64,000 bases of DNA from contig JBNKNO010000001.1 of NCBI GenBank assembly GCA_050293885.1, positions 169,414-233,413 of the forward strand. Reading direction: 5' to 3'. This DNA comes from Nitrogeniibacter sp050293885 (GTDB lineage: Bacteria > Pseudomonadota > Gammaproteobacteria > Burkholderiales > Rhodocyclaceae). Shown here piece by piece: positions 53,540-61,473 of the stretch; within the stretch, counting starts at the first letter, position 1, and each line of letters opens with the position of its first letter. The notes beneath the pieces are model-generated. The model worked only from the letters and a program-made list of their open reading frames with translations, ran no database searches and had not been told where the DNA came from. The position numbers were made by a program, and so were the translations under genes.

Positions 53540-54466
53540 TTACTTCGACGGGATGGGCNNNNNNNNNNNNNNNNNNNNNNNNNNNNNNNNNNNNNNNNNN
53601 NNNNNNNNNNNNNNNNNNNNNNNNNNNNNNNNNNNNNNNNNNNNNNNNNNNNNNNNGATCAGCTTGCGATGCGGGAACGGGATCTCGATGCCTTCCTTGT
53701 CCAGCGCCTTCTTGATGAGCTCGGGCACCGAGTACAGCACGTTGAAGTAGTGCTCGCCTTCGCAGAAGGGCCGCACCAGGAAATCCACCGAACTGTCGTT
53801 CAGCGTCTCGACCTCGACGAAGGGCGCCGGGTCTTTGAGGATGTGGGGGTGGTTGGCGAGCACCGCGTTGATCACCGTGCGCACGGCATCGGTGTTTTCC
53901 TTGTAGGCCACGCCGAAGTGCATATCCACACCCCGCACCGGGTGATGCGAGTGGTTGATGATCTGATTGCCCCAGATCTGGCTGTTGGGGATGATGATCT
54001 GCTGCTTGTCGAAGGTTTGCAGCACGGTGGTGAACAGGTCGATCTCCTCGACATTGCCGAAGCGGTCGGCGGCGTTGATGAAATCGCCCACCTTGTAGGG
54101 CCGGAACACCAGCAGCATCACCCCCGCCGCCACATTGGACAACGTGCCCTGCAGCGCCAGGCCTACCGCCAGGCCGGCGGCACCCAACAAGGCAATGATC
54201 GATGCCGTCTGCACGCCAAAGCGGTTGAGCACGGCAATGATCACGAAGGCCAGCACGATGTACTTGGCCACACTGCCCAGAAACTTGAACAAGGTGTTGT
54301 CGAGCTTTTCGTGCTTCTCCCCGGTCTTGCAGATCAGCCGATTGACCTTGCTCGCTAAAAACGAGCCCACCGTGAGGATGACGATCGCAAACAGCACATT
54401 GATGGCGCCATCGATGATGGCAGGAAGATACTGGCTGACATTCAAGCCATCGATGAATTCTTGCAT
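53540..54466 (-). CDS. mscS: Small-conductance mechanosensitive channel MscS (C-terminal end in gap)
   Basis: MscS-type channel. Three N-terminal helices, with the pore helix showing the glycine-alanine packing (LLGAAGLAVGLALQGTLSNVAAG near residues 95-118), followed by the beta domain (VLLVFRPYKVGDFI) and the cytoplasmic alpha/beta part up to IPFPHRKLI. The N run 53559-53656 removes the last residues before the end PIPSK. Unlike the other gaps, its flanks do not match, so real bases may be missing. Protects against osmotic downshock. Confidence 0.88.
   Translation of the reverse strand: MQEFIDGLNVSQYLPAIIDGAINVLFAIVILTVGSFLASKVNRLICKTGEKHEKLDNTLFKFLGSVAKYIVLAFVIIAVLNRFGVQTASIIALLGAAGLAVGLALQGTLSNVAAGVMLLVFRPYKVGDFINAADRFGNVEEIDLFTTVLQTFDKQQIIIPNSQIWGNQIINHSHHPVRGVDMHFGVAYKENTDAVRTVINAVLANHPHILKDPAPFVEVETLNDSSVDFLVRPFCEGEHYFNVLYSVPELIKKALDKEGIEIPFPHRKLIXXXXXXXXXXXXXXXXXXXXXXXXXXXXXXXXXPIPSK
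53559..53656. other. Assembly gap 4, flanks not duplicated
   Basis: 98 Ns inside the 3' end of mscS. The bases on each side differ, in contrast to the other four gaps, so this is treated as a true gap of unknown length. Confidence 0.85.
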
Positions 54467-54694
54467 CGCTTGGATTCCTGTGTGATGTCGGGGTCGGTAT
54501 TCATCATAGGTGATGTGTTCGAGCCCATGCCGAACAGCTATAGAAATTTACGTTTGGCATGAGCGGCCGCATGCCGGACAGCCCTTCGGTGACAGCGCGA
54601 CGCGAGAAACTGGCGCGCGTGACGCCGTCTTGGGGAACAAACACGCCTGAGCGCGACCACACGATTGGTATATTCAAGCCTTGGCACACGCGTC

Positions 54695-55393
54695 ATGTCG
54701 GACGCGAATGGCCACGCACCCCGGGGAGCCAATATCGTGGATGGTTTCGGCGCGCATGCGCTTTCAGTCTTCATGGGTTTTTTCGCCATCATGAATCCGA
54801 TCGCGAATACCCCGGTGTTTCTCGGGCTCACCGCCGAAGACTCGCCTGAAGTCAAACGCCGGATCGCGCTCAAGGCACTGATGTTGAGCTTCGCGATCAT
54901 CGTGCTGTTCTCGGTCGCCGGCAAGACGATCTTCCAGCTCTTCGGTATCAGCCTCTCGGCCTTTCGCATCATGGGCGGCGTGCTGGTGTCCATCGTCGGC
55001 TACCAGATGCTCCACGGCGGAGAGCATTCACCCGTACAACACCCCAGCGAAGAGGACAAGCAGATCAGCCTTGAGGCGCAGATGGAGATTGCCATCACGC
55101 CACTGGCGATGCCGATCCTCGCCGGACCGGGCACCATCGCCACCGCCATGAGCTTCGCATCGGGCGGCGGCGTCTCCGATCTCATCGTCACGGTGGTGGC
55201 GTTTCTGCTCCTGTGCGGGATCAGCTACGTGTGCTTCATCTTCGGCGAACGCTTCGTCAACTACCTCGGGCATAACGGCATCAAGGTCGTCACCCGGCTC
55301 ATGGGCCTGATCCTCGCCGTGATCGGCGTGCAGATGCTCATCGACGGCATCGCCGGCGCGGTGACCGAGATCCGGCACATCAGTGGTGGGTGA
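54695..55393 (+). CDS. MarC-family integral membrane protein
   Basis: UPF0056/MarC-type membrane protein of 232 residues with six helices. Family features: FFAIMNPIANTPVFLGLT near the N terminus and MAITPLAMPILAGPGTIATAM-like repeat (EIAITPLAMPILAGPGTIA) in the middle, the paired NP/GPG motifs of the duplicated fold. ATG at 54695 preferred to an in-frame start 30 bases upstream. Function of the family is not established; antibiotic efflux was not confirmed for MarC. Confidence 0.88.
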   Translation: MSDANGHAPRGANIVDGFGAHALSVFMGFFAIMNPIANTPVFLGLTAEDSPEVKRRIALKALMLSFAIIVLFSVAGKTIFQLFGISLSAFRIMGGVLVSIVGYQMLHGGEHSPVQHPSEEDKQISLEAQMEIAITPLAMPILAGPGTIATAMSFASGGGVSDLIVTVVAFLLLCGISYVCFIFGERFVNYLGHNGIKVVTRLMGLILAVIGVQMLIDGIAGAVTEIRHISGG

Positions 55394-55405
55394 GGCAAGC
55401 CGATC

Positions 55406-55888
55406 ATGAACGATCAACATAACCACGCACTGCGGCAGATGCTCGCGCAGCAGGACGTCGCCGCGCTCGGCACCCTGCACGAGGGCACTCCCTTCGTCTC
55501 GATGGTGCCCTACGCGCTGTTGCCCGACAGCGCCGAATTCGTCATCCACGTCAGCCAGTTGGCCACGCACACGCGCGACATGCTCGATCACCCCGCGGTC
55601 GGCTTGATGGTCAGCGCGCCACGCGCTCCGGCGCTCCCGGCGCAAGCGCTGGCACGGCTCAGCATCCAGGGGCAGGCACGACAGCTTGTTGCCGACGACG
55701 ACCGCTACGCGGCCGCCCGCCAAGCCTATCTGGCCCGCTTCCCCGACAGCGAACCGATGTTCGGCTTTGCCGATTTTTCGCTATTCGTGATCGCACCCAC
55801 AACGCTTCGCTTCGTCGGTGGCTTTGCGCAGGCGCGCTCATTGTCGGGCGATGGCTTCCGACGGATCATGCGCGGCGAAACAGGCTGA
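55406..55888 (+). CDS. PPOX-class/HugZ-like flavin-binding protein
   Basis: Split-barrel protein of 160 residues similar to pyridoxamine 5'-phosphate oxidase-like and HugZ haem-utilisation proteins (AALGTLHEGTPFVSMVPYALL at the FMN-binding start; VIHVSQLATHTRDML; late RFVGGFAQARSL). 13 bp after marC. Exact cofactor and substrate (haem, FMN or F420) cannot be read. The stop lies beside the repeat flanking assembly gap 5. Confidence 0.85.
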   Translation: MNDQHNHALRQMLAQQDVAALGTLHEGTPFVSMVPYALLPDSAEFVIHVSQLATHTRDMLDHPAVGLMVSAPRAPALPAQALARLSIQGQARQLVADDDRYAAARQAYLARFPDSEPMFGFADFSLFVIAPTTLRFVGGFAQARSLSGDGFRRIMRGETG

Positions 55889-56139
55889 ACGCTACTGTTT
55901 GGCAAACAGCTGCCCCAGCGCGGCAAACGCCTTGAATTCCAGCGCATTGCCCGCCGGATCGANNNNNNNNNNNNNNNNNNNNNNNNNNNNNNNNNNNNNN
56001 NNNNNNNNNNNNNNNNNNNNNNNNNNNNNNNNNNNNNNNNNNNNNNNNNNNNNNNNNNNGGCTGAACGCTACTGTTTGGCAAACAGCTGCCCCAGCGCGG
56101 CAAACGCCTTGAATTCCAGCGCATTGCCCGCCGGATCGA
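55883..56139. other. Assembly gap 5 with duplicated flanks
   Basis: Ns at 55963-56059. Bases 55883-55962 recur at 56060-56139 (offset 177 bp). The repeat covers the end of the PPOX gene and the end of the VOC gene, which are convergent and nearly adjacent once the artefact is removed. Confidence 0.9.
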
Positions 56140-56488
56140 GGAAAAACATCGTCGCCTGCTCGCCGGGCAGCCCCGCGAAACGCACATGCGGCTCGATCAC
56201 GAAGACCACGCCCGCCGCGCGCACCCGTTCGGCCAAGGCGTCGAAATCCGCCCTGTCGAGCACGACGCCGAAATGCGGTACCGGCACCTCGTCCCCATCC
56301 ACCGCATTGCTCGCCTTGCGGCCGGCACCGGGCGCCAGATGGGCAACAATCTGATGGCCGAACAGATCGAAATCCACCCAGTGATCCGCACTGCGGCCTT
56401 CAGGACAACCGAGAACGCCGCCGTAGAAAGCGCGGGCTGCATCGAGGTCATTGACGGGAAAAGCCAGGTGAAAAGGGCGTAAGGCCAT
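56069..56488 (-). CDS. VOC-superfamily (glyoxalase-fold) protein
   Basis: Vicinal-oxygen-chelate fold protein of 139 residues from the ATG at 56488. Two beta-alpha-beta-beta-beta modules with metal-ligand-like positions His in PFHLAFPV near the N terminus, a His-Phe pair PVPHFGVVL in the middle and a terminal GNALEFKAF Glu. Resembles dioxygenase/glyoxalase-family hydrolases; the substrate is unknown. The last bases also appear in the left copy of the gap 5 repeat. Confidence 0.85.
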   Translation of the reverse strand: MALRPFHLAFPVNDLDAARAFYGGVLGCPEGRSADHWVDFDLFGHQIVAHLAPGAGRKASNAVDGDEVPVPHFGVVLDRADFDALAERVRAAGVVFVIEPHVRFAGLPGEQATMFFLDPAGNALEFKAFAALGQLFAKQ

Positions 56489-56553
56489 GGTTGCGCTCAG
56501 GGTAATTGGGGGCACCGGGCTGCGTTGTCGGCAGGGCGATTCAGACCGCGCGT

Positions 56554-56581
56554 CCTGACGCTTCGGTGCGAACGCGTCAGG
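56554..56581 (-). terminator. Hairpin after the TRAP permease gene
   Basis: CCTGACGC, a 12-base loop, GCGTCAGG form an 8-bp stem extended by one T-A pair, 16 bp beyond the permease stop. There is no T-tract; it may protect the transcript end. Confidence 0.4.
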
Positions 56582-56596
56582 AGCGCGCGTGTTGCG

Positions 56597-58726
56597 TCAC
56601 GCGGGCATGGCGGCTGCGCTTTGTTGGCGGCTGTAGACAAACAGCGCAACAAAGAACGCGATGCCCGCCACGTGGACCCAGATCGGCAGCGGCCACAGCA
56701 GCAGGATGGCGCAGGCGATGAGGACGACACGCATCGGCCAGCCGAGAGGATGTTCCAGATAGCCTTGCAGGCCGGCGCAGAAGGCGTAGAGGCCGAAGAT
56801 GGCGAACACGCCGAATTCGGCGATCTCCGCCCAACTGCCACCGAGCAGTGGCGTGTAGGCGAACAGCAGGGGGACGATGTAGAGGCCTTTGGCGACTTTC
56901 CAGGATTCGAGGCCGGTGGCCATGGGGGGCGTCTTGGCGATGGCGGCGGCGGTGAAGGCGGTGAGGCATACGGGCGGGGTGACGTTGCTGTCCTGACTGA
57001 GCCAGAAGATGATCATGTGCGCCGAGAGCAGGGCAAAGGTGAGCGCGTGCGGGTCGAGCACCGAGGTGCGCAGGGCGTCGGCCAGATCCACTGGAACTAG
57101 GTTGAAGATGGCGGTGGCGGCGTCAACGCTCATGGCGCTGCCGAGCGCGGCGAGCTGGTCGGGGGCGACGAGCATGAGCACGGCCTTGGCCTGATCGTTG
57201 AGGGCGCCGTTGGCGATGGCGTCGATGACTTGGGCGTCGGCGATGAGGTTGTACAGCGCCGGGGCGGAGAGGGTGCCGAGCACGATGTAGGAGGCGGTCA
57301 CCGGCAGGCCCATGCCGAGCACCAGCGAGGCCAGGCCGATGAGCACGATGGCGATGATGAGGCTGCTGCCAGCCCATTCGGTGATCATCAGCGAAAAGGT
57401 GTTGCCGACGCCGGCGGTGGCGATGACGTTGACCACCAGGCCGATGGCACACAGCAGCACGCCGGTCATGACCATGTTGCGCGAACCGAGCGCCAGCGCC
57501 TCGAATATCGCCTTCGGCCCCATTTTGTTTGGGGTGAGCCATGACGACACGATCACCGCGAGGATGCTGATGCCGGCGGCGTAGGTGGGCGTGAAGCCGA
57601 CGACGAGCAGCGTGATGAGCACGGTGACCGGCAGCAGAAAGGGCAGGCCGCCGCGCTTGATGACTTGCATGGCGGTGGGGGCGTCGTCTTCGACCACGTG
57701 CACGTGGCTGCGCTTAGCTTCGATGCGCACGAAGAAGGCCACCGAGGCGAAATACAGAATGGCCGGGATGACGCTCACGCCGATGATGGTGGTGTAGGGA
57801 ATCTGCGTGTAGCTGGCCATCACGAAGGCGCCGGCGCCCATTATCGGCGGCATGAGCTGGCCGCCGGTGGAGGCGGCGGCTTCGACCGCGGCGGCGAACT
57901 TGGCCGGGAAGCCGGCTTTTTTCATGAGCGGAATGGTGATGACGCCGGTGGAGGCGGTGTTGGCCACCGCCGAGCCGGAGATGGTGCCGGTCAGCGCGGA
58001 GGCGAACACCGCCACCAGGCCGGGCCCACCGACCGTCTTGCCGGCCACCGCGCGCGCCAGATCGATGACGAAATCGCCGGCGCCGGAGCGCAGCAGGAAG
58101 GCGCCGAACAGAATGAACATGAACACGAAGGTGGAGGAAATCAGCGCGATGTTGCCGAACAGGCCGTCGTCGCCAAAGATGCTGCGGAACAGGATGGTCT
58201 CGGGCGACAGGCCGGCGAAGCGGAACACGCCGGAAATGTGTTCGCCCCACCAGCCGACGTAGGTGAGCGCAATGACGATGAGCACCGGGATGATCCAGCC
58301 GGTGGTGCGGCGGGTGAATTCGATGGCGCCGAGGATGAGGATGCCGCCGGCGATCCATTCGCTGGTGACCAGATGCACGCCACGCGCGTAGATCGCGTCT
58401 TCCTGCGAAATGAGATAGAGCGCCGAGGCGGCGACGATGAGGCCGAAGGCGACGTCGATGGCAAGGATTAGGCGGTCGCGCGCGCCGCCGGTCTGCCGCA
58501 TCAGCGGAAAGAGCAGCGAACACATCAGGCCGAAGCCGGCGAAGTGCAGGGCGTTCTGCCACAGACTGGGCAGCAGCGCGATGATATTGAAGTAGATGTG
58601 CAGCAGCGCGATGCCGATGCCGAGTACGAACACTACCTTGCCCATCGGGCCGTGTTCGGATCGTACCGGGGCGTCGTGTTCGTCTTTTTCGGGGGCGATG
58701 GTCGTGGTCTTGCCTGCCTCGCTCAT
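56597..58726 (-). CDS. TRAP transporter fused permease (4TM/12TM, TAXI type)
   Basis: Large membrane protein of 709 residues combining the small DctQ-like and large DctM-like TRAP permease subunits, the form found in TAXI-TRAP systems. N-terminal four-helix part (about 30-170) and DctM part (about 175-650) with GSAVANTASTGVITIPLMKKAGFPAKFAAAVEAAASTGGQLMPPIMGAGAF and GMGLPVTASYIVLG. Uses a sodium gradient to import a carboxylate-type solute delivered by the neighbouring TAXI protein. ATG 58726 is preferred because AAGGA lies 7 bases before it; the ATG at 58732 is too close. Confidence 0.92.
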   Translation of the reverse strand: MSEAGKTTTIAPEKDEHDAPVRSEHGPMGKVVFVLGIGIALLHIYFNIIALLPSLWQNALHFAGFGLMCSLLFPLMRQTGGARDRLILAIDVAFGLIVAASALYLISQEDAIYARGVHLVTSEWIAGGILILGAIEFTRRTTGWIIPVLIVIALTYVGWWGEHISGVFRFAGLSPETILFRSIFGDDGLFGNIALISSTFVFMFILFGAFLLRSGAGDFVIDLARAVAGKTVGGPGLVAVFASALTGTISGSAVANTASTGVITIPLMKKAGFPAKFAAAVEAAASTGGQLMPPIMGAGAFVMASYTQIPYTTIIGVSVIPAILYFASVAFFVRIEAKRSHVHVVEDDAPTAMQVIKRGGLPFLLPVTVLITLLVVGFTPTYAAGISILAVIVSSWLTPNKMGPKAIFEALALGSRNMVMTGVLLCAIGLVVNVIATAGVGNTFSLMITEWAGSSLIIAIVLIGLASLVLGMGLPVTASYIVLGTLSAPALYNLIADAQVIDAIANGALNDQAKAVLMLVAPDQLAALGSAMSVDAATAIFNLVPVDLADALRTSVLDPHALTFALLSAHMIIFWLSQDSNVTPPVCLTAFTAAAIAKTPPMATGLESWKVAKGLYIVPLLFAYTPLLGGSWAEIAEFGVFAIFGLYAFCAGLQGYLEHPLGWPMRVVLIACAILLLWPLPIWVHVAGIAFFVALFVYSRQQSAAAMPA

Positions 58727-58764
58727 GAGCATTCCTTGTCGTTATCTGAGTGAGCTTGCGAGGT

Positions 58765-58793
58765 GGGCGCGCGCAAGGAGGAAGCGCGCGCCC
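58765..58793 (-). other. Stable hairpin between TAXI and permease genes
   Basis: GGGCGCGCGC, a 9-base loop, GCGCGCGCCC is a perfect 10-bp GC-rich stem. On the minus-strand mRNA the loop reads UUCCUCCUU, an anti-Shine-Dalgarno-like sequence. Such intergenic hairpins usually protect or partly terminate the upstream binding-protein message, giving excess receptor over permease. Confidence 0.65.
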
Positions 58794-58799
58794 GGGGGT

Positions 58800-58815
58800 G
58801 GGGGGGGGGGGGGGG
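58800..58815. repeat. Homopolymer of 16 G
   Basis: An uninterrupted run of 16 Gs (C-run in the transcript), preceded by GGGGGT, in the TAXI-permease spacer. It may be a slippage-prone tract, and its length may be misread. Confidence 0.9.
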
Positions 58816-58851
58816 TGGCGCCGGGTTGTGACCGGCGCCGCGACACTCGCC

Positions 58852-59871
58852 CTACTTGGCGATCAGACGATCGGGAATGGTGAGCCCGGCTTCCTTGTAA
58901 TAACGCGCCGCGCCCGGATGCAGCGGCATCGGCAGGCCGGCCAGCGCTTTTTCGAGCGCCATGGCGCTGGTGGCCTTGTGGATGGCGTTGAGGAAGGGCA
59001 GGTTCTCGTAGATGGTCTTGGTGATCTTGTAGACCGCGTCTTCGTCCAGATCGGCACGTACGGCGAGGAAGTTGGGCTGGGCGATGGTGTTCACATCCTT
59101 GTCCTGCCCCGGATAGGTGCCGGCGGGAATGGTGAATCGGGTCCATAGTTCGAGCCCGCCGTCGGCCTGCTTCATCTGCTCGTCGGTGAAGTTGAGCAGC
59201 GTGACCTTGTCGCCCATGGAAGCAAAAGCGCGGGTGACGGCGCCGGTGGGCACGCCCGCCGGGGTGCTCATGCCGGCGATCTGGCCGTTCTGCATGGCAT
59301 CGGCGCTCGGGCCGTAGCCGACGAACACGAGGTCGTAGTCCTTCTCGATGTCGATACCCAGGTTACTCATCAGCGTCTTGTTGGAGCCGATGGTGCCCGA
59401 GTTCTTCTTGCCCATCGCAAAGCCCTTGCCCTTCATGCCGGCCATGTCGGCGATGGTGCCGGTCTTGGCGTATTCGCTCATGACGGTGAATTGCTCGACG
59501 TTCTGCCACAGCATGGTGACCGAGCGCAGGTTCTTCTGCGGGCCGTCCTTTTCGATCGGGCCCTTGCCGTTCCACGCGTAGTAGCCGAACAGGCCCTGCA
59601 GAATGGCGAATTGGGCTTCGTTGTCGCGCAGCAGCTTGACGTTTTCACCGGAGCCGGCCGAGTTGATCGCCGACATGCCGATCTTTTCTTTGGGCGTGAG
59701 CTTGACTTTGGTGAGCGTGGCCAGCGCGACGCCGACCGGGTAGTAGGTGCCGCCCGTGCTCGCCGTGGCCAGCAGGTAGTCGCGGCTCTCCTGCGCGTAG
59801 GCAGTGGAGCCGAACGCGGCGACGGTGATGGCGGTGGCCAGGGCCAGCTGCTTGAACATGGGTCGTTTCAT
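58852..59871 (-). CDS. TAXI-family TRAP solute-binding protein
   Basis: Periplasmic receptor of 339 residues. Sec signal (QLALATAITVAAFGSTAYAQE, cleavage near residue 25), then a TAXI-type two-lobe binding domain: LLATASTGGTYYPVGVALATL, the NSAGSGENVKLLRDNEAQFAILQG segment, and a C-terminal YKITKTIYENLPFL. TAXI receptors bind carboxylic acids such as glutamate or ketoacids. ATG at 59871 is preceded by GGAGG. It has its own sigma-54 promoter and precedes the fused permease gene. Confidence 0.93.
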   Translation of the reverse strand: MKRPMFKQLALATAITVAAFGSTAYAQESRDYLLATASTGGTYYPVGVALATLTKVKLTPKEKIGMSAINSAGSGENVKLLRDNEAQFAILQGLFGYYAWNGKGPIEKDGPQKNLRSVTMLWQNVEQFTVMSEYAKTGTIADMAGMKGKGFAMGKKNSGTIGSNKTLMSNLGIDIEKDYDLVFVGYGPSADAMQNGQIAGMSTPAGVPTGAVTRAFASMGDKVTLLNFTDEQMKQADGGLELWTRFTIPAGTYPGQDKDVNTIAQPNFLAVRADLDEDAVYKITKTIYENLPFLNAIHKATSAMALEKALAGLPMPLHPGAARYYKEAGLTIPDRLIAK

Positions 59872-59946
59872 TGAATCCTCCATTCGCTCGTGGGCGTTAT
59901 TGGTATGCCGGGCGCGCGGTGAGCGCGCTCCTGGGAGGATGTGTTT

Positions 59947-59961
59947 GCAAGCGCAGTGCCA
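59947..59961 (-). promoter_or_regulatory. Sigma-54 promoter of the TAXI gene
   Basis: On the minus strand TGGCACT-gcgc-TTGC fits the -24/-12 consensus with one deviation (T for G at the seventh base) and correct spacing. Predicted start near 59935, giving a leader of about 64 bases. Confidence 0.8.
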
Positions 59962-60016
59962 CTTGCGCGGCGCAGCAGGGATTCGGTAGGGCGCGCCGGA
60001 TGCGGGAATGCAGCGG

Positions 60017-60032
60017 GTGTGCGGGTGCACAC
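60017..60032. promoter_or_regulatory. Candidate DctD-type enhancer site
   Basis: GTGTGC-gggt-GCACAC is a perfect 6-4-6 inverted repeat about 90 bp upstream of the predicted TAXI transcription start, the usual position of a sigma-54 activator site. Confidence 0.6.
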
Positions 60033-60076
60033 AAGTTTGTCGAATGCGCTGATTGTTGCGCGCGGCGGGCAACGCG

Positions 60077-60094
60077 TCGGCAAGATTTTGCCGA
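60077..60094. promoter_or_regulatory. Second inverted repeat upstream of the TAXI promoter
   Basis: TCGGCAA-gatt-TTGCCGA is a perfect 7-4-7 inverted repeat 12 bp beyond the end of the regulator gene. It may be a second activator site or a hairpin at the end of the regulator message; it has no T-run, and its half-site differs from the nearer repeat. Confidence 0.35.
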
Positions 60095-60105
60095 TGGCGC
60101 GTGGT

Positions 60106-61473
60106 TCAGAGGAAGTCGCGCCGCTCCAGCGCGTGATTGGCCATCTTCTGGTTGAGCGTGCGCCGTGGCAGGCCGAGTTCGTCCATTACCGCCTGAATGT
60201 TGCCGCCATGACGGCGCAGGCTGCGTTCGAGCACACGGCGTTCGAAGTCGTTGGTGAGGTCGGCGAGGGTGCGGCCGTTGCTGTCGGCGGTGGCGTCGGA
60301 GGCCTGGCCAAGCATGCTCGGCAGCCGTTCGGCGAGCGGCATGGAAGAGAGCACGTAGCGCTCGGCCACATTCTTGAGCTCGCGCACGTTGCCGGGCCAG
60401 GCATGGGCGCAGAGCGCGGCGAGGCCGTCGGCGTCGAGCGGCGGCACCGGGCGCTGGTATAGCCGGCCGGCTTCGGCGGCGAAGTACTCGAACAGCAGCG
60501 GCAGATCGTCTTCGCGCTCGGCAAGCCGGGGCAGGTGCAGCTCGACCACGTTGAGCCGGTAGTACAAATCGTTGCGGAAAGCGCCGCTGGCGACGGCCTC
60601 GCTCAGATCGACGTTGCTGGCGCTCACCAGGCGGATGTCCACCGGCACCGGATCGTTGGCGCCGACGCGCACGATTTCGCGCTCCTGCAGCGCGCGCAGC
60701 AGCTTCACCTGCATGAGCAGCGGCATGCTGGCGATCTCGTCGAGAAACAGGGTGCCGCCGCTGGCATGTTCGAGTTTGCCGATGCGGCGTTTCTGCGCGC
60801 CGGTGAACGCGCCGGCCTCGTGGCCGAACAGTTCGCTCTCGAACACGTTTTCGGGAATGGCGGCGCAATTGACGGCGACAAAGTGCCCCTTGGCGCGGGC
60901 GCTCAGGTCGTGCAGGCAGCGGGCAACGACTTCCTTGCCGGTGCCGGTCTCGCCGGTGATGAGTACGCTCGCCGGTGTGTCGGCGATGTCCGTCACCTCC
61001 TGCCGCAGTCGGCGCATGGCCGGCGAGTGGCCGATGAGGCGGCGTTCGATGTCGGTGGCTTCGTCGAGCCGGCGGCGCAGTTGGCGGTTCTCGAGCACCA
61101 GATGGCGTTTGTCGCAGGCGCGCCGCGCGATGTCGAGCAGGCGCTCGGGCTCGAAGGGTTTTTCGATGAAGTCGTAAGCGCCGTTGCGCATCGCCTCGAC
61201 CGCCATCGCAACGTCGCCGTGGCCGGTGACCAGCACCACCGGAATGTCGGCGTCGATGGCAGCGATGGCCTGCTGCAACGCCATGCCGTCCATGCGCGGC
61301 ATCTTCACATCACTGATCACCACGCCGTCGAACTGCCGGGAGAGCCGATCGAGCGCGCTGCGCGCGTCGGCCAGCGCCGTGACCGCATAGCCCGCCAGAT
61401 CGAGCCATTGCGCGGTGGCGGTGCGCATCACTTGTTCATCGTCGACGAGCAGCACATGGCCGGTCGGGTTCAT
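60106..61473 (-). CDS. dctD: Sigma-54-dependent response regulator, DctD type
   Basis: NtrC-family activator of 455 residues. Receiver at about 5-120 (LLVDDEQVMR; VVISDVKMPRMDG), AAA+ domain at about 145-380 with Walker A GETGTGKE, GAFTGA sigma-54 loop and FLDEIASMPL, and a C-terminal Fis-type HTH (RHGGNIQAVMDELGLPRRTL). The intact GAFTGA loop and the sigma-54 promoter plus inverted repeat before the TAXI gene make that gene its likely target. Overlaps the kinase stop by 4 bases. Confidence 0.92.
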   Translation of the reverse strand: MNPTGHVLLVDDEQVMRTATAQWLDLAGYAVTALADARSALDRLSRQFDGVVISDVKMPRMDGMALQQAIAAIDADIPVVLVTGHGDVAMAVEAMRNGAYDFIEKPFEPERLLDIARRACDKRHLVLENRQLRRRLDEATDIERRLIGHSPAMRRLRQEVTDIADTPASVLITGETGTGKEVVARCLHDLSARAKGHFVAVNCAAIPENVFESELFGHEAGAFTGAQKRRIGKLEHASGGTLFLDEIASMPLLMQVKLLRALQEREIVRVGANDPVPVDIRLVSASNVDLSEAVASGAFRNDLYYRLNVVELHLPRLAEREDDLPLLFEYFAAEAGRLYQRPVPPLDADGLAALCAHAWPGNVRELKNVAERYVLSSMPLAERLPSMLGQASDATADSNGRTLADLTNDFERRVLERSLRRHGGNIQAVMDELGLPRRTLNQKMANHALERRDFL

